This document shows positions 1 through 7,251 of a stretch of 64,000 nucleotides of DNA, one piece after another. Origin of the DNA: Bifidobacterium sp. ESL0690 (GTDB lineage: Bacteria; Actinomycetota; Actinomycetes; Actinomycetales; Bifidobacteriaceae). The first letter of the stretch is position 1. Every line of letters starts with the position of its first letter. Location of the stretch: the NCBI RefSeq assembly GCF_029392315.1, contig NZ_CP113939.1:682001-746000 (forward strand), written 5' to 3'. A program made the position numbers and the translations under genes. The notes beneath the pieces are model-generated. The model ran no database searches. It had not been told where the DNA came from and saw nothing but the letters and a program-made list of their open reading frames with translations.

Positions 1-1
1 A

Positions 2-91
2 CAACCACTGAACGGTTTGGTTATGGCGCTTTTCTGCAGCTTGGCGATTGTTGCCCGGTTGAATTTTGCTGGCTGTGTGTTTATGCACTGA
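2..91 (+). CDS. Possible 3' end of an upstream membrane-protein gene (partial)
   Basis: An open frame enters the window from the left and ends at a TGA at 89-91. The 29 visible residues are hydrophobic (for example LVMALFCSLAIVARLNFAG), as at the C-terminus of a polytopic membrane protein. The gene cannot be identified from so little. A small hairpin (GTCGCT/AGCGAC, about 104-121) follows it. The frame may also be chance. Confidence 0.3.
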   Translation, partial: QPLNGLVMALFCSLAIVARLNFAGCVFMH

Positions 92-140
92 ACGCGGGGT
101 GGTCGCTGACAGAGCGACGCGCCAACTGTCTGCGGGCGGT

Positions 141-149
141 TGCTATAAT
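141..149 (+). promoter_or_regulatory. Extended -10 promoter element of the tRNA-Ser gene
   Basis: TGCTATAAT is a perfect TATAAT hexamer with the upstream TG of an extended -10 element. It lies about 42 bases before the tRNA. No good -35 hexamer is visible 17 bases further upstream, which is usual for extended -10 promoters. Confidence 0.55.
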
Positions 150-190
150 TTCATACGTTGCGTTTGCGGTGCAAGCCGTTAACGCAACAT

Positions 191-275
191 GGACAGGTGT
201 CTGAGCGGTCTAAAGAGACGGTCTTGAAAACCGTTGTGGGGCAACCCACCGCGAGTTCGAATCTCGCCTTGTCCG
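191..275 (+). tRNA. tRNA-Ser (UGA)
   Basis: An 85-base class II tRNA. The acceptor stem GGACAGG pairs with CTTGTCC with one G-U pair. The anticodon stem ACGGT/ACCGT encloses the loop CTTGAAA with anticodon TGA at 225-227. A long variable arm (GTGGGGCAACCCAC) and the T-loop TTCGAAT are present. CCA is not encoded. The 3' end is duplicated at 3135-3153, marking this gene as the insertion site of a genomic island. Confidence 0.95.
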
Positions 276-276
276 C
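258..276 (+). repeat. Attachment-site direct repeat, left copy (in tRNA-Ser 3' end)
   Basis: The 19 bases CGAATCTCGCCTTGTCCGC, covering the T-arm and acceptor 3' strand of the tRNA, recur exactly at 3135-3153. Identity stops abruptly on both sides. This is the classical footprint of integrase-mediated insertion into a tRNA 3' end that leaves the tRNA intact. Confidence 0.8.
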
Positions 277-281
277 ATTAC

Positions 282-325
282 AAATGGGTTCTGGGCGGTT
301 GGGTCATCCGGAACCCATTTCGTTT
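282..325 (+). terminator. Terminator just after tRNA-Ser, carried by the island
   Basis: AAATGGGTTC (282-291) pairs perfectly with GAACCCATTT (311-320), followed by CGTTTT. It gives the tRNA a new terminator on the island side of the junction. What looks like the original one now lies beyond the right repeat at 3158-3195. Confidence 0.7.
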
Positions 326-626
326 TGCTGATGAATCAGATGCAGGGTTATTGGCCGGAAAACGTGTCTCTAGTCGATGTTGTTGGGGTATCTGGTGGCG
401 GTGTGTAGGTCGTTCCATTCGGGATATAGGCCCAGATACATGTCCAAAAATGACCTACAACCTTTCTGTTGCATATTTCGAGTCCCCTCGGGACGAACTC
501 AAAGCTCGCTCCGGCTCTCAGTCGTAATGTTTAAGGCTCTGATTTCGGACACGCACTTTATTCAACATCCCAACTTGACTATAGTTATCGTTAGATTTCC
601 TGTTTCGGTGACAATGAGGTGAAAAT
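326..626. other. Intergenic stretch inside the island
   Basis: No convincing gene, RNA or repeat is visible between the terminator and the lipoprotein start. Overlapping short frames on both strands lack ribosome binding sites and protein-like composition. The base composition is AT-richer than in the core part of the window. Confidence 0.4.
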
Positions 627-1574
627 ATGAGAGTAACAGTGTTGAAGAAAGTTTTGTCTGTCGTTGTTTCTGCGTCATTTCTGCTTGTTGGGTTGCAGGG
701 TTGCAGCTTATCGACGAGAAATTCGGAAAATGGTTTTAAACCCAATGCAGATGCGGGTACAAGCGAAAGACAGTCCGCACAGGTTCGTGAATACAAGGGC
801 GGGTTATCAGTAAAATCGGTTATCAAAGATTCAGGTTATAAGAATTTGACACAGGCCATCAACAGTGCGCCAGACAAAGTCGAAGAGTACGTTAGAGACT
901 GGCTGATTGAGAAAGGAGGTTACGAGCGCAACCAAACTATGCGTTTCGAAAAAGACGGTAATATCTCAAAGATGAGTGTCGAGGCCGGAACCGGCAATCT
1001 TTTTATCTACATTCCTACTGTCAGCGATAAACAGTGCAAAGAAAATGAATTTTGTTTGGGATTCAGCTCCTTTACGGATTCTCCCCAAGGGCCGGTAGGA
1101 TATAACTATTACACCGAAGTGGCTGGTTCAATCCCGACGAAAGAACAAACAGACCAAGTAATAGCCGATGAGCGTCTGGAAGATTGGGGTGACCCGTATA
1201 AAGCTGGCCTATCCGCTGAAGAGATAGCCCAAGCCACAGGCTATACTTCAATGGAAAAAGCTTCAAAGGGTGACTACAAGAAAGTCACTGATTTTATCAC
1301 AACTTGGATGAACAAACATGGCTACAGCAAAATTCGTTGTGAATTGCACGATGATTATCTTACGGTAGATGCTGATTTTTCTGCAAATGGCCATAGCGGT
1401 TCAATAAGCATCATTGTTTGGTATGAAACCGAAAGGAAAGATTACGATTTGCGGAACTTCAGCCTAGATTATTCTTCAAAAGAAAACAGTTATCGATTTT
1501 ATTCTCATCGATCCGATAGGATCCCAACAGCCGATGATGCAGAGCGGCTGATGCAAGAAAAAATATTAGTATAA
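627..1574 (+). CDS. Island-encoded lipoprotein with an internally duplicated domain
   Basis: A 315-residue protein of unknown function. The N-terminus is a lipoprotein signal: basic MRVTVLKK, a hydrophobic core, and a lipobox LQGC with Cys26, so the product should be anchored outside the membrane. Two segments of about 60 residues resemble each other: one begins GYKNLTQAINSAPDKV and contains WLIEKGGY, the other begins GYTSMEKASKGDYKKV and contains WMNKHGY. This suggests an internal duplication. ATG 627 has GAGGTG six bases upstream. The gene is markedly AT-rich compared with the core genes, consistent with transfer on the tRNA-Ser island. Confidence 0.75.
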   Translation: MRVTVLKKVLSVVVSASFLLVGLQGCSLSTRNSENGFKPNADAGTSERQSAQVREYKGGLSVKSVIKDSGYKNLTQAINSAPDKVEEYVRDWLIEKGGYERNQTMRFEKDGNISKMSVEAGTGNLFIYIPTVSDKQCKENEFCLGFSSFTDSPQGPVGYNYYTEVAGSIPTKEQTDQVIADERLEDWGDPYKAGLSAEEIAQATGYTSMEKASKGDYKKVTDFITTWMNKHGYSKIRCELHDDYLTVDADFSANGHSGSISIIVWYETERKDYDLRNFSLDYSSKENSYRFYSHRSDRIPTADDAERLMQEKILV

Positions 1575-1751
1575 GTTATATTTCTGTGATTTTGGTGTGG
1601 AAAATAAGGTGTGTCTGAGCGGTCCTCGACTGCTACGATGGTCGAATCGTGCCGTTCGCTGACCGTCGGCTTCGGGTTCTTGAACTAAGCTCCCAGTTTT
1701 GTCTTCTTTTTCGCAGCATTTTGTCACTCGCAATCGTATCAGCTCTACTAG

Positions 1752-1802
1752 TTCATCAGGGTTAAATGCCAAAATGAACTTTTGGTATTTAACCCTGATG
1801 AA
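1752..1802. terminator. Long hairpin between convergent genes
   Basis: A 23-bp stem with one G-U pair (TTCATCAGGGTTAAAT.CCAAAA and its complement) closes a 5-base loop TGAAC. It lies between the converging lipoprotein and acetyltransferase genes, so it can end transcription from either side. Runs of A/T inside the stem supply the U-tract. Confidence 0.65.
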
Positions 1803-1838
1803 ATACTATGACAGCAGCAGCTAGACGCATTGAAAAAA

Positions 1839-2300
1839 CTAATCTTGTGCTCGTTTCTCCAACACCATATCAACGTGCGGAATACCATCTTCCAGATACA
1901 CCGCCGAAATGGACTTGAACCCAAATGAAGCGTAGAAATCCTTCAGATAGCTTTGCGCTTGGATTTTGACGCCTTGGCCTGGGTGCCGCTTGGCAATCTC
2001 CTGAAGAGTTGTGCTGACAATCTGTTTGGCATATCCGTGACCGCGATATTCCTGAACTACCAGTACTCGTCCGAAACTGATGTGGACGCCATCGTCATGC
2101 TTGATGATTCGCGTGTAGGCCGCCAGCTTGCCATCGCGCTGCAACATGACATGGGTCGCAGTGAAGTCCTTGTCGTCGACTTCTTGGTATGGGCAGTGCT
2201 GTTCGACGACGAATACCTTCACACGTTCCCGGAAGATTTCCAGAAGTTCCGAAGGGTTAAGTTCGTCGGTGGTCTTGATGGTCAAATCCAGCTCAGACAT
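1839..2300 (-). CDS. GNAT-family N-acetyltransferase (ElaA-like)
   Basis: A 153-residue acetyltransferase. The start at 2300 (MSELDLTIKTTDELNP) has GGAGT eight bases upstream; a longer frame exists but lacks such a site. Family features are the N-terminal FRERVKVFVVEQHCPYQEVD, which matches ElaA-type proteins (RxxVFVvEQxcpYqEvD), then the acetyl-CoA loop (VLVVQEYRGHGYAKQIV, corresponding to R-x-x-G-x-A) and the terminal Y..FGF motif. The substrate is unknown. It is the only intact metabolic enzyme in the island. Confidence 0.85.
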   Translation of the reverse strand: MSELDLTIKTTDELNPSELLEIFRERVKVFVVEQHCPYQEVDDKDFTATHVMLQRDGKLAAYTRIIKHDDGVHISFGRVLVVQEYRGHGYAKQIVSTTLQEIAKRHPGQGVKIQAQSYLKDFYASFGFKSISAVYLEDGIPHVDMVLEKRAQD

Positions 2301-2539
2301 CCGTGGCACTCCTATTTCAGCTATCGCACACTCGTACAAAAAGAAAAATCGGTTGGTGGGTGCGGACGTTTTCTTGTACTGTGCACTCAAAAGTAAGAAT
2401 AACCAGTGGATAGGATTTCTACCTTCTTATCGTTAAGCCTGCGGCTGTTCATTATATTCTTGGTTGATAGTTTTTGGAGTCTCATGATTATTGTGTCGTT
2501 GGGGTTCTCCTCCGCGTAATGTGGCGGGCAGTGCTTGAT

Positions 2540-2813
2540 TCAACGGCGTAGGACATCCTCTTCTTCGTTGTATCTCTTGAGTTTGTGGAGGATGATTGCC
2601 GCCTGTTCGGTGTACCAAGGCATTGGGAATCGTGTTCCAATAAGAATGCAGGACACCGATCGCGATATGTTGATTATCTGAAAGGTTCGGATAATCGTCT
2701 TCAAGGCTGCTCTCTGAGATGGTCGGGTTTGTCAGGTAGTCGAAAGCGTCCTGCTCTAGACAGTCCAAGAGAATCGCACATGTCTGTTTTTGATCTTCAT
2801 CTATTTGACTCAT
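2540..2813 (-). pseudogene. Frameshifted remnant of an unknown gene
   Basis: A good ribosome site (GAGGTG, five bases upstream) precedes ATG 2813. The first half reads as a protein (MSQIDEDQKQ..., then SSLEDDYPNLSDNQHIAIGVL). Afterwards that frame becomes Gln/Arg/Pro-rich and implausible. The +1 frame instead reads PMPWYTEQAAIILHKLKRYN then EEEDVLRR and a TGA at 2540-2542, a convincing protein end. A single frameshift near 2620-2660 would join them. The family is not recognised. It is either a decayed gene or one broken by a sequencing error. Confidence 0.4.
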
Positions 2814-3134
2814 CGGGCACCTCGCTGGCAATGGGATTGAATCCTCGACGGCATATTTTTCATTATATTGCGGTGCCGATATGAGTCTTGATTGACGGGT
2901 AGAGGCCCAAAAATGAAGTAAGGAGTCTTTTGATAGTCAAAGGAGAGCAATTGAAGATTCTTGGTAAGGGTGTCGATAATCTCATTCGAAGATTTATCTC
3001 GTAGTGCTGCGTGTCGTATAGGCCCGTATGTAACCGTGAAGAAACATTTCTAGCGGGGCGAGATGCGGGGCGAAGCACCCGTTAGTAATCAGCAGAATCC
3101 CAATGATTTCAACGAACTAAGCCATGGTTTCGCC
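2814..3134. other. Island right flank without a clear gene
   Basis: No convincing long gene. A 24-codon frame from TTG 2928, behind AAGGAG, encodes an amphipathic peptide (KILGKGVDNLIRRFIS) and may be a gene remnant. No integrase is found here or elsewhere in the island. Confidence 0.3.
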
Positions 3135-3153
3135 CGAATCTCGCCTTGTCCGC
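3135..3153 (+). repeat. Attachment-site direct repeat, right copy
   Basis: An exact copy of the 19-base tRNA-Ser 3' end at 258-276, with unrelated sequence to its left. It marks the right border of the island. Confidence 0.8.
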
Positions 3154-3157
3154 TGTC

Positions 3158-3195
3158 AAAGGGTTTCAGGTTTTGGCCTGAAGCCCTTTTGTTTT
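3158..3195 (+). terminator. Presumed original terminator of tRNA-Ser
   Basis: AAAGGGTTTCAGG pairs with CCTGAAGCCCTTT across a six-base loop, followed by TTTGTTTTG. Immediately after the right repeat, it sits where the tRNA terminator would be before the island inserted. Confidence 0.7.
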
Positions 3196-3537
3196 GTCAA
3201 AAATAAATTGAAAACAAGTTCTTAAGAGAATCGACCGTTGGGCTGGTAGTCGATTGATTCGACCCCAGCCCGCGGCTCAAACAAGGAGGATGCAAAAGAT
3301 ACGCCCTGTCGTGTGACACCGTCCGCTAAAGCTTATTTGCCCGACTTTATGATGCGAACGGGTGATGGAGCCACCCGACATGAACCAGTATAACGCATCC
3401 TCAGAAATTCATCTTTGCGATACAATGAATCCATCGCCAAAATCTTTATGATGGAAGTTTGCGGCGGTCGCGCGGGCTGCCCGGTTCGTGCGCCGTCGCC
3501 GCGTCACCCGTGGCGCGGCCAAACAAGGATGGGTGTT
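3196..3537. other. Intergenic region between the island and the small membrane protein
   Basis: No gene is supported. There are two small hairpins (GGCTGG...CCAGCC near 3240-3270, and CGGGTG/CACCCG near 3358-3376) and an AAGGAGG at about 3283 with no usable start at proper spacing. GATACAAT near 3419 could be a -10 element for the following gene. Confidence 0.3.
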
Positions 3538-3711
3538 ATGCCCAAAACACAGAAAGGACCTGACGGAGACAACTATCTGAGGGAGTCCATCGTGGCGATT
3601 ATCGCCGCCTTGATAGCCAAGGCGGACAACATCGTCACCGATCTCATACTCGTAGCCGTCATCGGCTACCTGCTGGCCATGGACTACCACTGTAGGCATG
3701 GCCGCCGCTAG
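3538..3711 (+). CDS. Small predicted membrane protein (57 residues)
   Basis: ATG 3538 has AAGGA eight bases upstream. The product (MPKTQKGPDGDNYLRES...) has a short charged N-terminus, one long hydrophobic stretch (two blocks around IVAIIAALIA and LILVAVIGYLLAM) and a basic end HCRHGRR. A very strong terminator follows directly, so this is a free-standing transcription unit. No family is recognised. The size and topology are compatible with a small toxin, holin-like or regulatory membrane peptide, but nothing shows which. Confidence 0.5.
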   Translation: MPKTQKGPDGDNYLRESIVAIIAALIAKADNIVTDLILVAVIGYLLAMDYHCRHGRR

Positions 3712-3717
3712 GTAAAA

Positions 3718-3752
3718 GCCCGCCCGGTATCGTTCCGGGCGGGTCCCTTTCT
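3718..3752 (+). terminator. Strong intrinsic terminator
   Basis: GCCCGCCCGG (3718-3727) pairs with CCGGGCGGGT (3735-3744) across TATCGTT, followed by CCCTTTC. It ends the small membrane-protein transcript. Confidence 0.8.
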
Positions 3753-4036
3753 TCGGCTGAGTTAGTTTTTGGCTGTTGCGTTTATGAATAATTTATGTTT
3801 TGCAAGTCGTTTTATAATTTTGGCAATCCAAAGGATTATGCGAACAATGATGTGATCACTGATGTCGCTATATTGATTGTCGTGTTGCTTGCGAGCTTCG
3901 CTGTCCCATTTTTTGATTGCCTCAATGATTGTTCTGAAGTTGCTTCCCAAGATTGGCATCATCTGTTCATCATTGGAATACATCTGAAGCCGGAAGGGAC
4001 CGGATTCGTAGCAAGTGGATGTGGAGTTATGTCCTA
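3753..4036. other. Stretch with only doubtful frames
   Basis: A minus-strand frame at 3762-3983 encodes 73 residues (MYSNDEQMMP..., ending in basic IIKRLAKHKLF). It looks more protein-like than the plus-strand frame overlapping it, but it has no ribosome site. Neither is called as a gene. Confidence 0.3.
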
Positions 4037-4717
4037 ATGGGCAATAATACTGAACCTATGAAGAAAGACGTAGATGTCAAGAAACTGGTCAGTGCTGCTT
4101 TTAACAAGGCGTTGGAGAGCCAGTATCCTGTAGCGAAGAGTATTGTCGCCTCTTATAGGGGTAAAAATCCAGGGAAGACGCCGAAACAGGCAATTGCTTA
4201 TCTTAAGAAGCTGTATTTGAGCTCTGTTGGTGTTTCTGGGTTTGCTTCCGGCGCTTCGGCTGCCATACCTAACGGTGTAGGTCAAGTTACTGTCACCGTC
4301 GCTGATTTATGCAATTATCTTGAGTCTTCTGTGCTTTATGTATTTTCAGTTGCTCATGTTTATGGTTTGGATCTGTCTGATGAGGTGCTCAGGAGATTTC
4401 TTGCTCTTGTTGTTCTTGTCGGGGACAGTTCCGCAACCACTGTCGTCAACGCATTGGGCAAGAAGACGGTTCCGTATTGGAGTGCAAAAATAATCGATAG
4501 GATTCCGATGTCCTCTCTCAATGCAGTCAATAAAATACTTGGAAAGCGATTCATCACTAAATATGGAACCAAGCAGGGTGTTCTGGTTTTGGGCAAACAG
4601 CTGCCTTTCCTGATTGGCGCTGGCGTAGGAGTTGCTGGCAATGAGGTATTTGGTGCCGCTTCCGTAAAGGCAGTTACTAAGTTTCTTGGTCCCGTTCCTG
4701 ACACTTGGAGTGAGTAG
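4037..4717 (+). CDS. EcsC-family protein
   Basis: A 226-residue protein resembling the EcsC family, named after a protein of the Bacillus ecs locus; the biochemical role of the family is unclear. The match rests on the Gly/Ala segment SGFASGASAAIPNGVGQ leading into VTVADLCNYLESSVLYVFSV, the AHVYGLDLSDEVLRRF segment typical of the family, and a C-terminal small-residue stretch (LPFLIGAGVGVAGNEVFGAA). ATG 4037 has GGAG about ten bases upstream; ATG 4019 and TTG 3953 are in-frame alternatives. The coding sequence is AT-rich. It stands immediately upstream of the type VII toxin locus, but a functional link is not shown. Confidence 0.65.
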   Translation: MGNNTEPMKKDVDVKKLVSAAFNKALESQYPVAKSIVASYRGKNPGKTPKQAIAYLKKLYLSSVGVSGFASGASAAIPNGVGQVTVTVADLCNYLESSVLYVFSVAHVYGLDLSDEVLRRFLALVVLVGDSSATTVVNALGKKTVPYWSAKIIDRIPMSSLNAVNKILGKRFITKYGTKQGVLVLGKQLPFLIGAGVGVAGNEVFGAASVKAVTKFLGPVPDTWSE

Positions 4718-4735
4718 CCAAAGCGGGAAAGATGC

Positions 4736-4891
4736 TTATGCAATCAATGACTTGACAATTGTCTTGGTTAAAACTATAGGTTCGATTTCCGCAGAGTTTA
4801 CACTATTCGAGGTTGAGGGTGTACTCCAGAGATGAGGTAGACGACCGCGATGGGCGATGTACAGGCCGTTGGCTTTGAGCCAATCGAGCAC
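4736..4891 (-). pseudogene. Possible fragment of an Lsr2-type DNA-binding domain
   Basis: A 51-codon frame without a ribosome site begins VLDWLKANGLYIAHRGRLPH. This matches the C-terminal domain of actinobacterial Lsr2 proteins (a W-A-K-x-N-G helix followed by an R-G-R-x-P minor-groove hook). The N-terminal half is absent and a stop lies just upstream, so this is most likely a relic. Confidence 0.3.
4752..4780 (+). promoter_or_regulatory. Sigma-70-type promoter before the type VII toxin locus
   Basis: TTGACA (4752-4757) and TATAGG (4775-4780) are separated by exactly 17 bases. Transcription would start near 4787 and run about 320 bases before the first gene at 5112. The leader holds no convincing gene. 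Confidence 0.55.
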
Positions 4892-5111
4892 CTTATGTCC
4901 CGGACATTTAATTCACGTTTAATTTTCATGCTTTTATTGTCTGTGATTCCAAAGTTGGATGGGTGCCAGAAAATGTGTCGAGGATGTGCGGTTCGTCGGA
5001 TCTTTGTGCGTGAGCGGTGTGAAAAGAAGATTAGTTAAAAATATTATTAATAATTACAGTACGATAGTTTGATATAACGTTTGCTCATGTCTATGGACTG
5101 GGAGATATCGC

Positions 5112-5384
5112 ATGGCAAAAAGGGAAATCAAATCGAGCGCTGTTGCGGCCCAAGAAGCAATCGGCGAACTGACCGGTCTCGATGCGTCGGGTTTCGCGAA
5201 CCAGTCCGTGACTATGGGGTCGGCCACGGTCGCATCTATGCAGGCTGGTGCGAGTCTGTGCAACGCGTTGATGATTGACATTTCCAATGTGGTTTCCTGT
5301 GTTCTGCTTCAGGCCAATAAGTTCCCGCGGATCGCGCATGTCATCGAGGAACGAGACGAAGCCGCCTCGCAACGATGGAAGTGA
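5112..5384 (+). CDS. LXG-toxin-associated small helical protein (TIGR04197/DUF3130-like)
   Basis: A 90-residue, mostly helical protein, first in the toxin operon. Its pattern (SSAVAAQEAIGEL, then SVTMGSATVASMQAGASLCN, a second helix, and a terminal IEERDEAAS) resembles the small Esx-like partners encoded upstream of LXG toxins in Gram-positive type VII secretion loci. Those partners bind the LXG domain and are needed for its export. GGGAG lies seven bases before ATG 5112. The next gene begins nine bases after its stop. Confidence 0.6.
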   Translation: MAKREIKSSAVAAQEAIGELTGLDASGFANQSVTMGSATVASMQAGASLCNALMIDISNVVSCVLLQANKFPRIAHVIEERDEAASQRWK

Positions 5385-5392
5385 GATGAATT

Positions 5393-5785
5393 ATGGGATA
5401 CTATTCGGGGAACTCTGTCGCTCATTCGAAGCCTTCCGGTGATGAGGAAGAGGATTTGAAGCGGGCCGAACGTCTTCGTCAAATCACTTCGGAACAAGAG
5501 GATCTGGAAAATCTACGCTGGCATGAAAACGCTTGCGATGAGCAGTTTGTCGAGGAGTTCTCAACGCTAGCAGGGCGAACGCGGCAAATATATGAAGATG
5601 CTGGTGCTGCTCTTTCGCAACGCAAGCAGGAACAATTGGCCATCATAGAGGACGTTGAGAGAAACGTACGTGAGTCGGCGGAACAGCATAGCGATGAGGT
5701 CAACAGATACTGTTTGGACGCTTCGATGCGGCTGGATGAAGAGGCCGACGGACTCAGGAAGAAAAGAAGGGATTCACGATGGTAG
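5393..5785 (+). CDS. Coiled-coil LXG-toxin partner (DUF3958-like)
   Basis: A 130-residue, highly charged and almost wholly helical protein (DEEEDLKRAERLRQITSEQE..., QRKQEQLAIIEDVERNV). The position between the first partner and the LXG toxin, the length and the coiled-coil character match the second small partner of LXG toxins (DUF3958-like). The assignment rests on context and composition rather than a diagnostic motif. Its TAG overlaps the toxin start (ATGGTAG at 5779-5785), which suggests translational coupling and a stoichiometric complex. Confidence 0.55.
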   Translation: MGYYSGNSVAHSKPSGDEEEDLKRAERLRQITSEQEDLENLRWHENACDEQFVEEFSTLAGRTRQIYEDAGAALSQRKQEQLAIIEDVERNVRESAEQHSDEVNRYCLDASMRLDEEADGLRKKRRDSRW

Positions 5786-7251
5786 TCTATGATTCCGGTG
5801 ATTCGGACGCCTTGATGAATGCTCTGCAAGCCAATTTAAAGGGTGCCGGTGAGGTGTTCGGACGGCTTTCAAAAGGCAGTAGTCATCTTGTGGATACTGT
5901 GAACTCTGGGATGCTGAAGGGGGCGGCGTATACGGCCGGCAGGGAAATGTTCGTCATGTATATCGACCCGATGGTGCAAAAACTTAGCGAGGCCGTCGGG
6001 GACATACAGAACGATTTGAACGCATACCGAGCCTCCGACGGAGAGATACGCGCAATTGACAGTCACATCGACGGTGAAGATGTCAAGAAAAAGCTCGACA
6101 ACACGAACCATATGATCGACGTCGTGCAGCAAGAGATCAAAGACCAAAAACGGACGTTGAGCATGCTTGTCACTTCATCGGATGAGATAGGTGCTTCGGA
6201 GGATAACTATAAAATCAGGGATGGGGTGAATTCCTCGATTGATAAGCTGAAAAAGCAGCTTAGCAAACTGGAAAGTCTGAAGGCCGATTACGACGAGGAA
6301 ATCGTTGCCCTTAACACGTTCACCAACGACACTGCATCTCTGTTTAAAGATAGTGCACAAGTATTTAAAGATGCGATGCGGGGCGTGAAGGTCATCAACA
6401 GCACTCGCGCCAATGCAGACGGATCAATCGTCTTCCCGCCTGGCGCCGATATGAGCTGGTTGGCAGCATTAAGGAAAGACAAACTCTCTACCCCGGTTGA
6501 CAAGCGAGACCCGAGTACCCTGCCTGACTCCTACCGCGCCAAAATCAAGGATATCCAAAATGATCCCACCATCACTGATTCAACAGAAAAAGCCAAAAGA
6601 ATCAGAAAGGTTTACGAGGAGTGGTTGCATTCCTTGGCACCTGATGCCTTCGATGATTATGCCAAGGCCAGAAGAGAATATGATAAGAAAAAAGCAGAGT
6701 GGGAAAAGAATCATCCTCACCAAAAGTACGCCATTGGTCCGGACGATGATCCTGATGTTCTCGCTGCCGATAAGAAGCTTACTGAGGTTCTGCATTCCAC
6801 CCACGTCGACATCCGTAAAGTTGTTCGTGGCTTAGGAGACGATGTTGCCAGGATTTCCGGAGCCGATGACTTAGGCGAATTCTACGATATGGTACAAACC
6901 AAACATGCACTCGATCTGAAAAACGCTACGCGTGGCAACGATACCTATTCCATATGGTCGAGGGGATGGGACGGCAATCCCACGGAAAAGAATGGAGCGC
7001 CTCAAGGGGACTTCCTAGGCAACTACTTGTACGGCTATTATGGTGACCAGGTTGGCATCGGCACGGACATGCTCAAGGCTGGTGCCGGTATCCAGCAAAT
7101 GATGCACGATAACGGATTCCATATCAAGGGTGACAAGGACAACATATTTAAAGATTGGGGAGATAATCCTGGCGATCAGCAGGCGATTCAGGAAGGGATG
7201 GATGACTATGGGCGACAAAAGGAAAAAGAGCAGAGTGAAGGCAGTTATTAG
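5779..7251 (+). CDS. LXG-domain type VII secretion toxin with toxin-44-type C-terminus
   Basis: A 490-residue polymorphic toxin. Residues 1 to about 200 are an LXG export domain: helical, with the characteristic SGMLKGAAYTAGREMFVMYI followed by a long helix and a coiled-coil stalk (KKQLSKLESLKADYDEE). The middle is a charged linker. From about residue 410 the sequence GDFLGNYLYGYYGDQVGIG, then LKAGAGIQQMMH, DWGDNPGDQQAIQEGMDDYG corresponds to the bacterial toxin-44 domain (pattern DFGNYHYG...G, AG..Q, GD.P.DQ..I..G...Y). Its activity is not established here. The two preceding genes are the likely export partners and the following gene, which overlaps the 3' end by 50 bases, the likely immunity protein. 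No EssC/EccC-type secretion machinery lies in the window, so the apparatus must be encoded elsewhere. Confidence 0.8.
   Translation: MVVYDSGDSDALMNALQANLKGAGEVFGRLSKGSSHLVDTVNSGMLKGAAYTAGREMFVMYIDPMVQKLSEAVGDIQNDLNAYRASDGEIRAIDSHIDGEDVKKKLDNTNHMIDVVQQEIKDQKRTLSMLVTSSDEIGASEDNYKIRDGVNSSIDKLKKQLSKLESLKADYDEEIVALNTFTNDTASLFKDSAQVFKDAMRGVKVINSTRANADGSIVFPPGADMSWLAALRKDKLSTPVDKRDPSTLPDSYRAKIKDIQNDPTITDSTEKAKRIRKVYEEWLHSLAPDAFDDYAKARREYDKKKAEWEKNHPHQKYAIGPDDDPDVLAADKKLTEVLHSTHVDIRKVVRGLGDDVARISGADDLGEFYDMVQTKHALDLKNATRGNDTYSIWSRGWDGNPTEKNGAPQGDFLGNYLYGYYGDQVGIGTDMLKAGAGIQQMMHDNGFHIKGDKDNIFKDWGDNPGDQQAIQEGMDDYGRQKEKEQSEGSY

Noticed and set aside
1611..1624. A 14-base match to the tRNA-Ser D-arm inside the island
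   Set aside because: GTGTCTGAGCGGTC is repeated from 197-210, but the following sequence does not fold as a tRNA and no matching att structure surrounds it. Possibly a relic, but too short to call.
2928..3002. A 24-codon frame (…KILGKGVDNLIRRFIS) behind AAGGAG
   Set aside because: No promoter or terminator, TTG start, and position at a decaying island edge; more likely a gene remnant than a peptide gene.
4850..5038. A 62-codon plus-strand frame in the toxin-locus leader
   Set aside because: Poor ribosome spacing and Cys/Arg-rich composition; overlaps the Lsr2-like relic on the other strand.
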